Shown in pieces: positions 34,695 through 43,576 of a DNA stretch of 64,000 nt. A model generated the notes under the pieces. The model was not told the DNA's origin. It ran no database searches and was given only the letters and a program-made list of their open reading frames with translations. The DNA comes from Clostridium frigidicarnis (GTDB lineage Bacteria > Bacillota > Clostridia > Clostridiales > Clostridiaceae), in the NCBI RefSeq assembly GCF_900111985.1, contig NZ_FOKI01000002.1, forward strand, positions 158,456 through 222,455, in the 5' to 3' direction. How positions within the stretch are numbered: the first letter of the stretch is position 1; each line of letters opens with the position of its first letter. The position numbers and the translations under genes are program-made.

Positions 34695-35399
34695 GTGTTC
34701 ATCTTTCAATGCTTTTTTGGTATGATTGGCAGTGTGAATTTTCTAGCGGGATATGTTACTGGGAGTAACTCATTTCCAAAACCACTAGATGAAAAAGAAG
34801 AACAGTACTATTTACGTAAATTAAAAGATGGTGATGAAGTAGCAAAGCAAGTGTTGGTTGAAAGAAATTTAAGGTTAGTAGCTCATATTGTTAAAAAGTA
34901 TTCTTTTCCGGGACGAGAAATTGATGATTTGATTTCTATTGGGACTGTAGGTCTTATTAAGGCAATTGATTCCTTTGATTATGAAAAGGGTACTAGGTTA
35001 GCTACTTACGCGGCAAGATGTATTGAAAATGAAATTCTTATGTTAATAAGAAATAATAAAAAAAGCAAAGGTGAAGTTTTTTTACATGACCCAATAGGAA
35101 TAGATAAAGAGGGAAATGAAATTTCTTTAATCGATGTATTAAGTACAGATGAGGATTCAGTAGTTGATATTGTAGAAAATAAGATACAGATAAAAAGATT
35201 ATATAAAAAAATGAATATATGCTTAACTGATAGAGAAAGAAGAATAATAGAGATGCGATATGGATTGTTAGATGGAAATCCCAAAACTCAAAGAGAGATA
35301 GCTGGAATGCTTGATATCTCTAGATCTTATGTATCAAGAATAGAAAAAAGAGCATTGAAAAAGCTATTTAAAGAATTAAATGGTAAAAATAGAGTTTGA
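34695..35399 (+). CDS. sigK: Pro-sigma-K, late mother-cell sporulation sigma factor (uninterrupted)
   Basis: A 234-residue sigma-70 protein with a short hydrophobic pro-sequence (about 1-20) before SFPKPLDEKEEQYYL. Region 2 is NLRLVAHIVKKYSFPGREIDDLISIGTVGLIKAIDSFD and region 4 TQREIAGMLDISRSYVSRIEKRALKKL. Those blocks match SigK. The reading frame is continuous with no skin element in region 2-3. The start is GTG 34695, with AGGGGGAG 6 nt upstream. A terminator follows. Confidence 0.93.
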   Translation: MFIFQCFFGMIGSVNFLAGYVTGSNSFPKPLDEKEEQYYLRKLKDGDEVAKQVLVERNLRLVAHIVKKYSFPGREIDDLISIGTVGLIKAIDSFDYEKGTRLATYAARCIENEILMLIRNNKKSKGEVFLHDPIGIDKEGNEISLIDVLSTDEDSVVDIVENKIQIKRLYKKMNICLTDRERRIIEMRYGLLDGNPKTQREIAGMLDISRSYVSRIEKRALKKLFKELNGKNRV

Positions 35400-35405
35400 T
35401 AAAAA

Positions 35406-35458
35406 GTGCTAAATTTCTTTTGTAACTTAATCTTATAAGAGGAGTTTAGCACATTTTT
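35406..35458 (+). terminator. sigK terminator
   Basis: GTGCTAAA (35406-35413) pairs with TTTAGCAC (35445-35452), followed by ATTTTTG; the loop is long (about 31 nt). Confidence 0.65.
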
Positions 35459-35488
35459 GTAGAATATAACTTTTAGGAGTTGATATAT

Positions 35489-36250
35489 TTGAAAAAATGT
35501 GGTTTATTAGGGAAAAATATAGCATATACTAAATCACCATGTATACATAATGATTATTATAAAAAAAACAATGTTAACTTAAAATATGAAGTTTTTGATA
35601 TAGATGAAGCTAAGATAGATAAATTTTTCTTTGAATTAAAAAATAATGATATAGTTGGTTTTAATGTTACAATACCATATAAAGAAAAAGTTTTGGAATA
35701 CTTGAATAAATTGGAATATCCAGCTAATATAATAGGTGCGGTGAATACTGTTGCAGTGAAAGAAAATAGTTATTTAGGATACAATACAGATTACTTTGGG
35801 TTTATAAGAAGTTTAAAGGAAAACAGTATAGATGTTAAATATAAAAAAGTCCTTATATTGGGAAATGGTGGTTCGGCAAAGGCTGTATTTTATGCACTAA
35901 GGGATTTAGAAGCTAAAACAATAGATGTTGCAGGTAGAAACTTATCAAAAATAGAAATGGAATTTCCATTAGTAAACAATATACTAAATATAAGTGATGA
36001 TTTAAATTTATATGATTATGATATATTGATAAACTGCACACCTATGGGGAATATAAATAACCCTATAATAGAATTTAAGATAGAAAAAACAAATAAAAAT
36101 TTAATAATATATGACTTGAATTATGAACCAGAAAAAACAGAATTGATTAAATTAGGCGAAAAATTGGGGCTAAAATGTATAAATGGTTTAGATATGTTAA
36201 GATTTCAAGCCTATGAGTCGATAGAAATATGGAAAGATACAATGAATTAG
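35489..36250 (+). CDS. aroE: Shikimate dehydrogenase
   Basis: A 253-residue NADP-dependent enzyme reducing 3-dehydroshikimate. The substrate serine motif AYTKSPCIHN, catalytic Lys in NVTIPYKEKV, and Asp in YNTDYFGF are all present. The nucleotide loop is GNGGSAKAVFYAL. NCTPMG follows in the C-terminal half. The start is TTG 35489, with AGGAG at 35475-35479 nine bases upstream; the TTG at 35480 touches the SD and is rejected. It ends 11 nt before pilT. Confidence 0.92.
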   Translation: MKKCGLLGKNIAYTKSPCIHNDYYKKNNVNLKYEVFDIDEAKIDKFFFELKNNDIVGFNVTIPYKEKVLEYLNKLEYPANIIGAVNTVAVKENSYLGYNTDYFGFIRSLKENSIDVKYKKVLILGNGGSAKAVFYALRDLEAKTIDVAGRNLSKIEMEFPLVNNILNISDDLNLYDYDILINCTPMGNINNPIIEFKIEKTNKNLIIYDLNYEPEKTELIKLGEKLGLKCINGLDMLRFQAYESIEIWKDTMN

Positions 36251-36261
36251 GGGGAAAAAAC

Positions 36262-37317
36262 TTGAATACACTAAGAGAGTTATTAGAAATAACTTTAAAA
36301 GAAAAAGCATCAGATTTACATTTAACAGTAGGAATTGCTCCTATAATAAGGACAAATGGTCAGCTAGTATCCATAGGAGATAAGAAGTTATTGCCTAAGA
36401 ATATAGAACTATTTGCAAAAGAAATTTTAGAAGATAATTTCGAGGAGTACCAAAAAAAAGGAGAGTTTGATACATCTTATTCAGTAGCAGGTCTTGGGAG
36501 ATTTAGAGTAAATGTTTTTAAACAAAGAGGAAGTGATGCTATAGCATTAAGAGTTATAACATTAAAGGTTCCAACTCTTAATGAATTAAATCATCCTCAA
36601 GTATTAAAAGAATTGATAAACAAGCAAAGAGGTTTAATTCTGGTAACAGGACCAACAGGAAGTGGTAAAAGTACTACTTTAGCTGCTATGATCAATGAAA
36701 TAAACAATACAAGAGGAGCTCATATAATAACATTAGAAGACCCTATAGAATATTTGCATAAGCATAATAAATCTGTAATAAATCAAAGAGAAATAGGTAA
36801 AGATACAGAATCTTACAAAAGTGCTTTAAAGGCTATTCTAAGGGAAGATCCAGATGTTATTTTGGTTGGAGAAATGAGAGATTTAGAGACTATATCTATT
36901 GCTATAACTGCAGCAGAAACAGGACATTTAGTTTTATCAACTCTTCATACAATAGGAGCAGCTAAAACAATAGATAGAATTGTTGATGTGTTTCCACCTC
37001 ATCAGCAACAACAAATAAAAGTACAATTAGCAGCTGTAATGCAAGGAATAGTTTCACAGCAATTGCTTCCAAGGGAAGATAAAGAGGGAAGAGTTTCTGC
37101 CTTAGAGGTTATGATTACAACTCCAGCGATTCAAAACCTTATAAGAGAGGGAAAGACTCATCAAATAGAATCATCAGTACAAACTGGAAGTAAATATGGA
37201 ATGAAAACAATGGATATGTCAATAGTGGAATTATACAAACACAGTATAATAAGCCAAGAAACTGCATTGAGTTTTTCTGTAGACAGAGAAATGATGACTA
37301 GAATGATGCTTCTATAA
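36262..37317 (+). CDS. pilT: Type IV pilus retraction ATPase PilT
   Basis: A 351-residue hexameric ATPase. The N-terminal PAS-like domain contains ASDLHLTVG. Walker A is GPTGSGKST (130-138), Walker B region DPDVILVGEMRDLET, the His box STLHT, and AITAAETGHLVLST. PilT depolymerises pili for twitching or gliding motility. No other pil gene is present here, so it is detached from the pilus assembly cluster. The start TTG 36262 has AGGGGG seven bases upstream; an in-frame ATG at 36229 overlaps aroE. Confidence 0.92.
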   Translation: MNTLRELLEITLKEKASDLHLTVGIAPIIRTNGQLVSIGDKKLLPKNIELFAKEILEDNFEEYQKKGEFDTSYSVAGLGRFRVNVFKQRGSDAIALRVITLKVPTLNELNHPQVLKELINKQRGLILVTGPTGSGKSTTLAAMINEINNTRGAHIITLEDPIEYLHKHNKSVINQREIGKDTESYKSALKAILREDPDVILVGEMRDLETISIAITAAETGHLVLSTLHTIGAAKTIDRIVDVFPPHQQQQIKVQLAAVMQGIVSQQLLPREDKEGRVSALEVMITTPAIQNLIREGKTHQIESSVQTGSKYGMKTMDMSIVELYKHSIISQETALSFSVDREMMTRMMLL

Positions 37318-37332
37318 TTATAACTAAAAACA

Positions 37333-37379
37333 AAAGAGTATTGAATAGAAAAGATTTCTTTCAATATTCTTTATTTTTT
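37333..37379 (+). terminator. pilT terminator
   Basis: AAAGAGTATTGAA (37333-37345) pairs with TTCAATATTCTTT (to 37372), followed by ATTTTTTTG. Confidence 0.82.
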
Positions 37380-37533
37380 TGAGAAAATTAAGGTTAAATA
37401 TAGAAATAATATATATACTTAATATGAAAAACATAAAATTAATGAAAATAAGAAGATATATTATTTGAATAAAACTATAGTATTTACAAGGGTTTTGTGT
37501 TAAAATATCTTTTGATTAAGGAGGAGAGATTCA

Positions 37534-38808
37534 ATGGAAATATTCAAGTCGTTATTACATATTACTTCAGCTATATTTACCAATATAGTTTTTGTTGTAT
37601 CTATGTATTACCTGATTCTTTCGTTTTTTGGAATATTTAGATTTAAAGATAAAAAGGAATATTCTCCTATAAAGAATTTTGCATTTATAGTTGCAGCACA
37701 TAATGAAGAGGTAGTTATACAGGATATAGTAAATAGTTTAAAGAAGGTTGAATACCCAAAAGAGATGTATGATATATTTGTAATTGCTGATAATTGCACA
37801 GATAGCACAGCTATAAAAGCAAGACAAGCAGGGGCTTCGGTATATGAAAGATTTAATAAAGACCAAAAAGGTAAAGGTTATGCTTTAGAATGGATGTTTG
37901 ACAACATTTTTAATATGGAAAAAAAGTATGATTCAATTGTTGTATTAGATGCGGATAATTTAGTTTCTAAAAACTTTTTAAAAGTTATGAATAATAAATT
38001 ATGTGAAGGGTATAAAGTTGTACAGGGATATTTAGATAGTAAAAATCCTAATGACTCTTGGATTACAGGAAGTTATTCTATAGCATTTTGGACATCTAAT
38101 AGAATGTTTCAATTATCCAGAAATAATATTGGATTATCTAACCAACTCGGTGGTACAGGATTTTGTGTAGATACTGATATTTTAAAAAAATTAGGATGGG
38201 GAGCTACATGTTTAACAGAAGATTTAGAGTTTACATGTAAACTTGTTTTAAATGATTGTAAAGTAGGGTGGGCCCACGATGCTATAATATATGATGAAAA
38301 GCCTTTAAACTTAAAGCAGTCTTGGGCACAAAGAAAAAGATGGATGCAAGGATTTGCAGATGTAGCATCTAGGTATTTCTTTAAGTTGTTAAAAAAAGGA
38401 ATAAAAGAATTTAATTGGATGGCGTTGGATTGTGCGCTTTACAGCATACAACCAATTATAACTATTTTATTAGGAATTGCTATGGTTTTAAATATGGTGA
38501 ATTATTTCACTATGGCACCAGAACTTATAACTCAAGCCATTAATATAATTCAAAGTGCTAATTTTAATATTTTGAGGGTAGGTACAGTGTTATTAGTTGT
38601 TATGCAATTTATATACACACCATTTATTTTAATATTAGATAAAAAATTTAGTTTTAAAATATTTTTATATTACTTAATATATCCTATATACTCTGTAACA
38701 TGGATACCAATTTCAGTTCAGGGTATTCTTAATAAAAATAATAAAGAGTGGTCACATACTACCCATACTAGAAGTATAAAAATTACTGACCTTGAAAATG
38801 TTAACTAA
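37534..38808 (+). CDS. Membrane glycosyltransferase family 2, processive-synthase type
   Basis: A 424-residue protein with an N-terminal membrane helix (about 8-30), a GT2 catalytic domain (about 45-290) and three to four C-terminal helices. The synthase signature D, DxD, ED, QxxRW is present: AHNEE, VIADNCTD, VVLDADN, CLTEDLEF and QRKRWMQG. This is the fold of polysaccharide synthases such as cellulose, hyaluronan and PNAG synthases. The polymer is not determined. It has its own terminator and lies between pilT and ftsA. Confidence 0.85.
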   Translation: MEIFKSLLHITSAIFTNIVFVVSMYYLILSFFGIFRFKDKKEYSPIKNFAFIVAAHNEEVVIQDIVNSLKKVEYPKEMYDIFVIADNCTDSTAIKARQAGASVYERFNKDQKGKGYALEWMFDNIFNMEKKYDSIVVLDADNLVSKNFLKVMNNKLCEGYKVVQGYLDSKNPNDSWITGSYSIAFWTSNRMFQLSRNNIGLSNQLGGTGFCVDTDILKKLGWGATCLTEDLEFTCKLVLNDCKVGWAHDAIIYDEKPLNLKQSWAQRKRWMQGFADVASRYFFKLLKKGIKEFNWMALDCALYSIQPIITILLGIAMVLNMVNYFTMAPELITQAINIIQSANFNILRVGTVLLVVMQFIYTPFILILDKKFSFKIFLYYLIYPIYSVTWIPISVQGILNKNNKEWSHTTHTRSIKITDLENVN

Positions 38809-38835
38809 GGACGAGTTTTCTCGTCCTTATAATTT
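38807..38835 (+). terminator. Terminator of the GT2 gene
   Basis: AAGGACGAG (38807-38815) and CTCGTCCTT (38820-38828) form a perfect 9-bp stem with a TTTT loop, followed by ATAATTTT. The stop codon TAA ends at 38808 in the stem. Confidence 0.78.
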
Positions 38836-39128
38836 TATATATGTTTTAATAATGTTTATTCATAAAAGTGCTAAAACAATACTTTAATTGCATGAAGATT
38901 TTTTAATTTAAATATATATAATCTAAAAATAGACTATAATGATATGGCATAAAAAAACGATATATATAATGTTTGCTATTTTGTAGTTTCGACAATGAAT
39001 TTTTTCGAAAAAAAGTGAAAAAATTTATTTTATGTAAAAAAAAGTATTTTATTGTTGGGAAAATTACAAAATAATAATAAATTTGGCAATTGAAAAATGC
39101 TAAATTTATGTCAACACGGTAATAATTA
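38836..39128 (+). other. AT-rich non-coding upstream region of ftsA
   Basis: No ORF is evident. The stretch is very A/T-rich with poly-A runs. TTTCGACAA at 38987-38995 (TTCGACA core at 38988-38994) matches the complement of a Spo0A box (TGTCGAA). A sigma-H-like promoter lies at its 3' end. No other motif is convincing. Confidence 0.5.
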
Positions 39129-39157
39129 AAAGGATTTTTTTAAACAGTGTTGAATAT
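39129..39157 (+). promoter_or_regulatory. Sigma-H-type promoter of ftsA-ftsZ
   Basis: AAAGGATTT (39129-39137) matches RnAGGAwWW and GTTGAATAT (39149-39157) matches RnnGAATww, with an 11-bp gap. This is the full published Bacillus sigma-H pattern, and B. subtilis ftsAZ also uses a sigma-H promoter at sporulation onset. Confidence 0.65.
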
Positions 39158-39204
39158 ATAGTAAGAGTTAAATGCTATCTGCAAAGGAGGTAAGCTAAAT
39201 AAAT

Positions 39205-40476
39205 ATGAATAACAATTATATAGTTGGTATTGATATAGGATCCTCAGCTATATATGGCGTGATAGGTAAAGCAGATAAGCAGGGAAAGCTAAAGATATTA
39301 GCAAATACTGAAGTAAGGTGTGATGGAGTAAAAAAAGGTATAGTTGTTAATATAAGTAGTGTTGCTGAAGCTTTAAAAGAATGCCTTGAAAAGATGGAAA
39401 GAATCATTAATCTATATATAGATGAGGTCTTTTTAGGAATACCAAGTGGTATGTGTAAATTAGTATCTAGTACAGGAATAGTTGCCATTTCAAATGATGA
39501 AGAAGTGATTACTAATAATGAAATTAAAAGAGTGTTAAATGAAGCAAAAGTTATTTCAATTGGCAAAGATGAAAAAGTCATAGATATAATTCCTGAAAAG
39601 TTTATAATAGATGATTCCTATGAAATAAGTAACCCTTTAAATATGAAAGGAAATAGGCTTGAGGTTGTAGCTAAAGTAGTTGTGTGCAATGAACTAAACT
39701 TAAGTGCTTTATACAAATGTTTTGAAGAAATAAATGTTAATGTAAAAGGTACAATGTTACAAATTCATGCAGCATCATCATTTGTGCTTACACAAGATGA
39801 TAGACGTGAAACAGTAGCCATTGTTGATGTTGGTGCTCAAACAACAAATCTAGCTATATATAAGAATGGAGCCCTAGTTCATATGAATTCTTTTGAATTA
39901 GGAGGAGATAATATCACAGGAGATATTATGTATTGCACAAAAGTTTCATTTAAGGAAGCAGAAGAATTTAAAAAGCAATATGAAAAAGAGGGTAGGAATA
40001 TTAGCGATATATTGATTGTAAGAAATGGAGATGAATACACTCTTCAAGGAGATATATTGTGTGATATAATAGAAGCTAGAATAGAGGAAATTTTAGGATT
40101 CATAGAAAAAGATTTAAAAGAGTCACCATATAGTTCAAATATTACAAGTGTAATACTATATGGCGGAGGTGTATCTTCTTATGAATCACTAGAAAATATA
40201 TGGAAAAAGATATTTAACAAACCTATATATGTTTTAAATGAAGATACTATAGATTTAGAAAAACCATTGACAATTAATTCATTAGGTATTGTTAAACATG
40301 TATTTAATGAGTTAAAATTAAGTTATAACAAAGAAGAACACATTAAAGAAATTGAAGAAAACACTAATAGTGTTGAAGATAAACCTAAAGCCAACAATAA
40401 AAGTAAAAATAAAAGTAGAACTGAAAATAAAGGGTTTATGGGAAAAGTAAAGAGTTTTTTTGATGAATATTTCTAA
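39205..40476 (+). CDS. ftsA: Cell-division actin homologue FtsA
   Basis: A 423-residue actin-fold ATPase anchoring FtsZ to the membrane. YIVGIDIGSSAIYGVIG is phosphate-1, VDVGAQTTNLAIYKNG phosphate-2, and VILYGGGVSSYESL the adenosine motif. The C-terminal tail is a charged linker (about 375-408) and the amphipathic membrane-targeting helix GFMGKVKSFFDEYF. AAAGGAGG at 39182-39189 is the SD. FtsZ follows 15 nt downstream. Confidence 0.92.
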   Translation: MNNNYIVGIDIGSSAIYGVIGKADKQGKLKILANTEVRCDGVKKGIVVNISSVAEALKECLEKMERIINLYIDEVFLGIPSGMCKLVSSTGIVAISNDEEVITNNEIKRVLNEAKVISIGKDEKVIDIIPEKFIIDDSYEISNPLNMKGNRLEVVAKVVVCNELNLSALYKCFEEINVNVKGTMLQIHAASSFVLTQDDRRETVAIVDVGAQTTNLAIYKNGALVHMNSFELGGDNITGDIMYCTKVSFKEAEEFKKQYEKEGRNISDILIVRNGDEYTLQGDILCDIIEARIEEILGFIEKDLKESPYSSNITSVILYGGGVSSYESLENIWKKIFNKPIYVLNEDTIDLEKPLTINSLGIVKHVFNELKLSYNKEEHIKEIEENTNSVEDKPKANNKSKNKSRTENKGFMGKVKSFFDEYF

Positions 40477-40491
40477 AGAGGAGGAATTATC

Positions 40492-41622
40492 TTGTTAGAT
40501 TTCGATGTAGATGTTCAACAGTTTGCCAATATTAAAGTTATAGGTTGTGGTGGCGGAGGAAATAACGCCGTAAACAGAATGATAATAGAAGGATTAAAAA
40601 ATGTAGAATTTATTTCTGTTAACACAGATAAACAAGCGTTAATGTTATCTCATGCTACACAAAAGATACAAATTGGAGATAAATTAACAAAAGGACTAGG
40701 AGCTGGAGCTAATCCTGAAATAGGAATGAAGGCAGCAGAAGAAAGTAAAGAGGAAATTTCCCAAGCTATAAAAGGTGCAGATATGGTATTTATAACTGCA
40801 GGTATGGGTGGTGGAACTGGTACAGGAGCTGCCCCAGTTGTAGCTGAAATAGCTAAGGAAATGGGAATTTTAACTGTTGGAGTTGTAACGAAACCTTTTC
40901 CATTTGAAGGAAGAAAGAGAATGTTACATGCAGAAATGGGTATAGAAAATTTAAAACAAAGGGTAGACACACTTGTTACAATACCTAATGAAAGGTTACT
41001 TTCAATGGTTGATAAGAAAACAACATTGTTAGATTCTTTTAAAATGGCTGATGATATATTAAGACAAGGTGTACAAGGTATATCAGACTTAATAACAATT
41101 CCGGGTTTAGTTAATCTTGACTTTGCGGATGTAAGAACAGTTATGATTGATAAAGGATTAGCACATATGGGTGTAGGTAGAGGCGATGGAGATAACAGGG
41201 CGGCTGAAGCTGCTAGACAAGCTATTTCATCACCATTATTAGAGACATCAATAGTTGGAGCTACAGGAGTTCTTTTAAATGTTACTGGTGGAGCTGATTT
41301 AGGACTTTTAGAAATAAATGAAGCAGCTGAAATTGTTCAACAGGCAGCAGATCCAGATGCTAATATAATATTTGGTGCTGTTATAGATGAAAATCTTAAA
41401 GATGAAATAAGAATAACAGTTATAGCTACAGGTTTTGAATGTGAGAAAGAAATTCAACAAGGAGTTGTTGATGAAAAAACACATAAGGCTTTAACTGGAG
41501 AACAAATATCAAACCGTGAACCACAAGCCAAAAAAGAAGCGGCTGAAGAAGTAGCACCTACAAGAACATATAATGATAATGATATAGAGATTCCAGCATT
41601 TTTAAGAAAAAATAAGAGATAG
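40492..41622 (+). CDS. ftsZ: Cell-division GTPase FtsZ
   Basis: A 376-residue tubulin homologue that forms the division ring. The GTP-binding signature GGGTGTG is at 106-112, with [15 protein letters not shown] near the N terminus and the T7 loop region [11 protein letters not shown]. The C-terminal peptide [13 protein letters not shown] is the docking tail for FtsA. Start TTG 40492 has GAGGAGG 7 nt upstream. It is terminated by a strong hairpin. Confidence 0.98.
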   Translation: MLDFDVDVQQFANIKVIGCGGGGNNAVNRMIIEGLKNVEFISVNTDKQALMLSHATQKIQIGDKLTKGLGAGANPEIGMKAAEESKEEISQAIKGADMVFITAGMGGGTGTGAAPVVAEIAKEMGILTVGVVTKPFPFEGRKRMLHAEMGIENLKQRVDTLVTIPNERLLSMVDKKTTLLDSFKMADDILRQGVQGISDLITIPGLVNLDFADVRTVMIDKGLAHMGVGRGDGDNRAAEAARQAISSPLLETSIVGATGVLLNVTGGADLGLLEINEAAEIVQQAADPDANIIFGAVIDENLKDEIRITVIATGFECEKEIQQGVVDEKTHKALTGEQISNREPQAKKEAAEEVAPTRTYNDNDIEIPAFLRKNKR

Positions 41623-41644
41623 TCAACTGACTATCTCTTTTTTT
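41614..41644 (+). terminator. ftsZ terminator
   Basis: AAGAGATAGT (41614-41623) pairs perfectly with ACTATCTCTT (41630-41639), followed by a seven-T tract. The stop codon lies in the stem. Confidence 0.9.
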
Positions 41645-41649
41645 ACTTT

Positions 41650-41761
41650 AACTTGTAATTAAAAACTTTCAACTTCATACTTAGAAAATCTGTGGCTTTT
41701 AACCATAATTGTAAATTGTCAAATCTCAATTTTCAATTAAAGTGTTGCGTAGCCATTTTTT
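41650..41761 (+). repeat. Dispersed intergenic repeat, truncated copy
   Basis: It has AACTTTCAACTTCATACTTAG, AAAATCTGTGGCTTTTAACC, ATAATTGTAAATTGTC and a GCGTAGCCATTTTTTTT end, in the same order as the right half of the copy at 3976-4222. The left half is absent, as the ftsZ terminator directly abuts it. Confidence 0.65.
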
Positions 41762-41923
41762 TTGTGAAAAAAATTAAGAGACTAAGAATAATTAAAAAGT
41801 ATAATAAATTACAATAAAAACCTGTAGTAAGAAGCAATGTTAATAAGTTATAGGAAGAGATAAACAAAATATAAATTAAAATGTAAAAAAATAACAAAAT
41901 AAAAACTATATAATAATCATGAA

Positions 41924-41956
41924 ATGACAAAATTTTGAAGCAACAATCTATATAAT
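41924..41956 (+). promoter_or_regulatory. Candidate Spo0A-activated spoIIG promoter with 21-bp spacer
   Basis: ATGACA (41924-41929) and TATAAT (41951-41956) are 21 bp apart. The Bacillus spoIIG promoter also has an overlong (22-bp) spacer and needs Spo0A. ATGACAAAA over the -35 region resembles a Spo0A box on the reverse strand (TTTTGTC core). Confidence 0.5.
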
Positions 41957-41978
41957 TATTAATAAAGGGGGAGGTGTT

Positions 41979-42782
41979 ATGGAAGTATATCTAGATGTCC
42001 TCATTTTAGAGAATTTAGTAGTAAATTTTTTTTTATTAGTATTAACTGCTAATACTCTGAAAATAAAGGTGTATTTCAAAAGTGTTTTTCTCCCAGCATT
42101 AGCTGGCGCTTGTTATTGTATAGTATTGCTTTTCCCAAGTTTAAGATTCTTTAATAGCATTATATTTAAACTTATAGTTTCTTTATTAATGACCTTTTGG
42201 GTTTTTAAAAAAAAGAACCTTATATTTTTAATAAAAAGTACTTTTATTTATATTATGTACTCTATGCTATTGGCAGGGCTATGTATCTTTTTAGATATAT
42301 CTAAAAATGGAGTGAGTTTAAATCCTTATACAACAGTTAAGTTTTCGTATAAATACTTATTTTTAGCAATAATAATAATATATCTTACAATTAACAGAAT
42401 TATGATTTATATAGACGACAGAAAAACTATGAATAAGTATATATATGATATTGAGATTTTAGACAATAATTGGAATAAAACTATAAGAGCTTTTTTAGAT
42501 ACAGGAAATGAACTTAGGGAACCAGTAACAAACTTACCTGTGATTATTGTTGAAGAAAAAAATTTTAGTGATGTAAATTTAAAAGAAAAAGATTTTTATA
42601 AAATACCATACAAAGTTGTAAATGGAGATACAGGACTATTAAATGGCTTTAAGCCATTGGGAGTAAAAATAGTTTTAGATAAAAACAATATACAATTTAG
42701 GGAAGCTATTGTTTGCATATGTAAAGATAGATTAAGTAGCACTGGTGATTATGATGGACTTTTATCAAGAGGATTAATATAG
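41979..42782 (+). CDS. spoIIGA: Sigma-E processing peptidase SpoIIGA
   Basis: A 267-residue protein with five hydrophobic helices (about 5-145) and a cytosolic aspartic-protease domain. The catalytic motif is D174 in RAFLDTGNELREPVTNLPV. It removes the pro-sequence of sigma-E after polar septation, when triggered by SpoIIR. The location directly ahead of sigE (12-nt gap) confirms it. GGGGGAGGTG precedes the ATG. Confidence 0.92.
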   Translation: MEVYLDVLILENLVVNFFLLVLTANTLKIKVYFKSVFLPALAGACYCIVLLFPSLRFFNSIIFKLIVSLLMTFWVFKKKNLIFLIKSTFIYIMYSMLLAGLCIFLDISKNGVSLNPYTTVKFSYKYLFLAIIIIYLTINRIMIYIDDRKTMNKYIYDIEILDNNWNKTIRAFLDTGNELREPVTNLPVIIVEEKNFSDVNLKEKDFYKIPYKVVNGDTGLLNGFKPLGVKIVLDKNNIQFREAIVCICKDRLSSTGDYDGLLSRGLI

Positions 42783-42794
42783 GGGTGATATTTT

Positions 42795-43502
42795 ATGAAT
42801 AAATTAAAATTATTATTAAACAAAATCTTATCTAAGTTAGGAATATTTAGAAATAAACTTTATTACATAGGAGGAAACGATGCTCTTCCACCACCATTAA
42901 CTAAAGATGAGGAAGAGAGTCTAGTCTCAGAATTAGTTAAAGGAGATAGAAATGTTAAAAGTACTCTCATAGAAAGAAATTTAAGGTTAGTTGTATATAT
43001 TGCAAGGAAATTTGAAAATACAGGAGTTGCAGTTGAGGATTTGACATCTGTAGGAACTATAGGTCTTATAAAGGCTGTAAGTACATTTGATCCAGAAAAA
43101 AAGATAAAATTAGCAACATATGCTTCTAGATGTATAGAGAATGAAATTCTTATGTATTTAAGAAGAAATTCAAAGATTAAATCGGAGATATCTTTTTATG
43201 AACCACTAAATACAGATTGGGATGGAAATGAATTATTGCTTTCTGATATATTGGGTACAGAAAATGATACAGTATATAATTATATAGAAGATGAAATTGA
43301 CAGGGAACTTTTATGTGTGGCTTTAGACAAATTAAATCAAAGAGAACAAGAAATTGTTAGATTAAGATTTGGTCTTCAAGGACACAAAGAAAAAACACAA
43401 AAGGAAGTTGCGGATATGCTTGGAATATCACAATCTTATATATCAAGGTTGGAAAAAAGAATAATAAATAGATTGAAAAAAGAAATAAATAAAATGTTAT
43501 AG
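42795..43502 (+). CDS. sigE: Pro-sigma-E, early mother-cell sigma factor
   Basis: A 235-residue sigma factor with a basic amphipathic pro-sequence (about 1-27) and a cleavage region near [13 protein letters not shown]. Region 2 is [39 protein letters not shown]; region 4 is [31 protein letters not shown]. Cleaved by the upstream SpoIIGA. Followed after 74 nt by sigG, the usual spoIIGA-sigE-sigG order. Confidence 0.96.
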   Translation: MNKLKLLLNKILSKLGIFRNKLYYIGGNDALPPPLTKDEEESLVSELVKGDRNVKSTLIERNLRLVVYIARKFENTGVAVEDLTSVGTIGLIKAVSTFDPEKKIKLATYASRCIENEILMYLRRNSKIKSEISFYEPLNTDWDGNELLLSDILGTENDTVYNYIEDEIDRELLCVALDKLNQREQEIVRLRFGLQGHKEKTQKEVADMLGISQSYISRLEKRIINRLKKEINKML

Positions 43503-43513
43503 GGTTGTCAGCG

Positions 43514-43542
43514 GTATAAAAATTATTCTCTCAGGGAACAAT
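43514..43542 (+). promoter_or_regulatory. Sigma-F/sigma-G-type promoter of sigG
   Basis: GTATA at 43514-43518 and GGGAACAAT at 43534-43542 are 15 bp apart, matching the forespore consensus GyATA and GGnAAnnnT. A sigma-F-dependent promoter precedes sigG in Bacillus. Confidence 0.65.
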
Positions 43543-43576
43543 TTAATTGAAACACTCTGAAGGGGCTGATAACTAT

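Noticed and set aside
38921..38942. TAATCTAAAAATAGAC occurs upstream of both ftsA and the decarboxylase gene (near 53454), suggesting a shared operator.
   Set aside because: A 16-nt exact match between two AT-rich spacers in 64 kb is expected by chance a few times, and no dyad or promoter alignment supports it.
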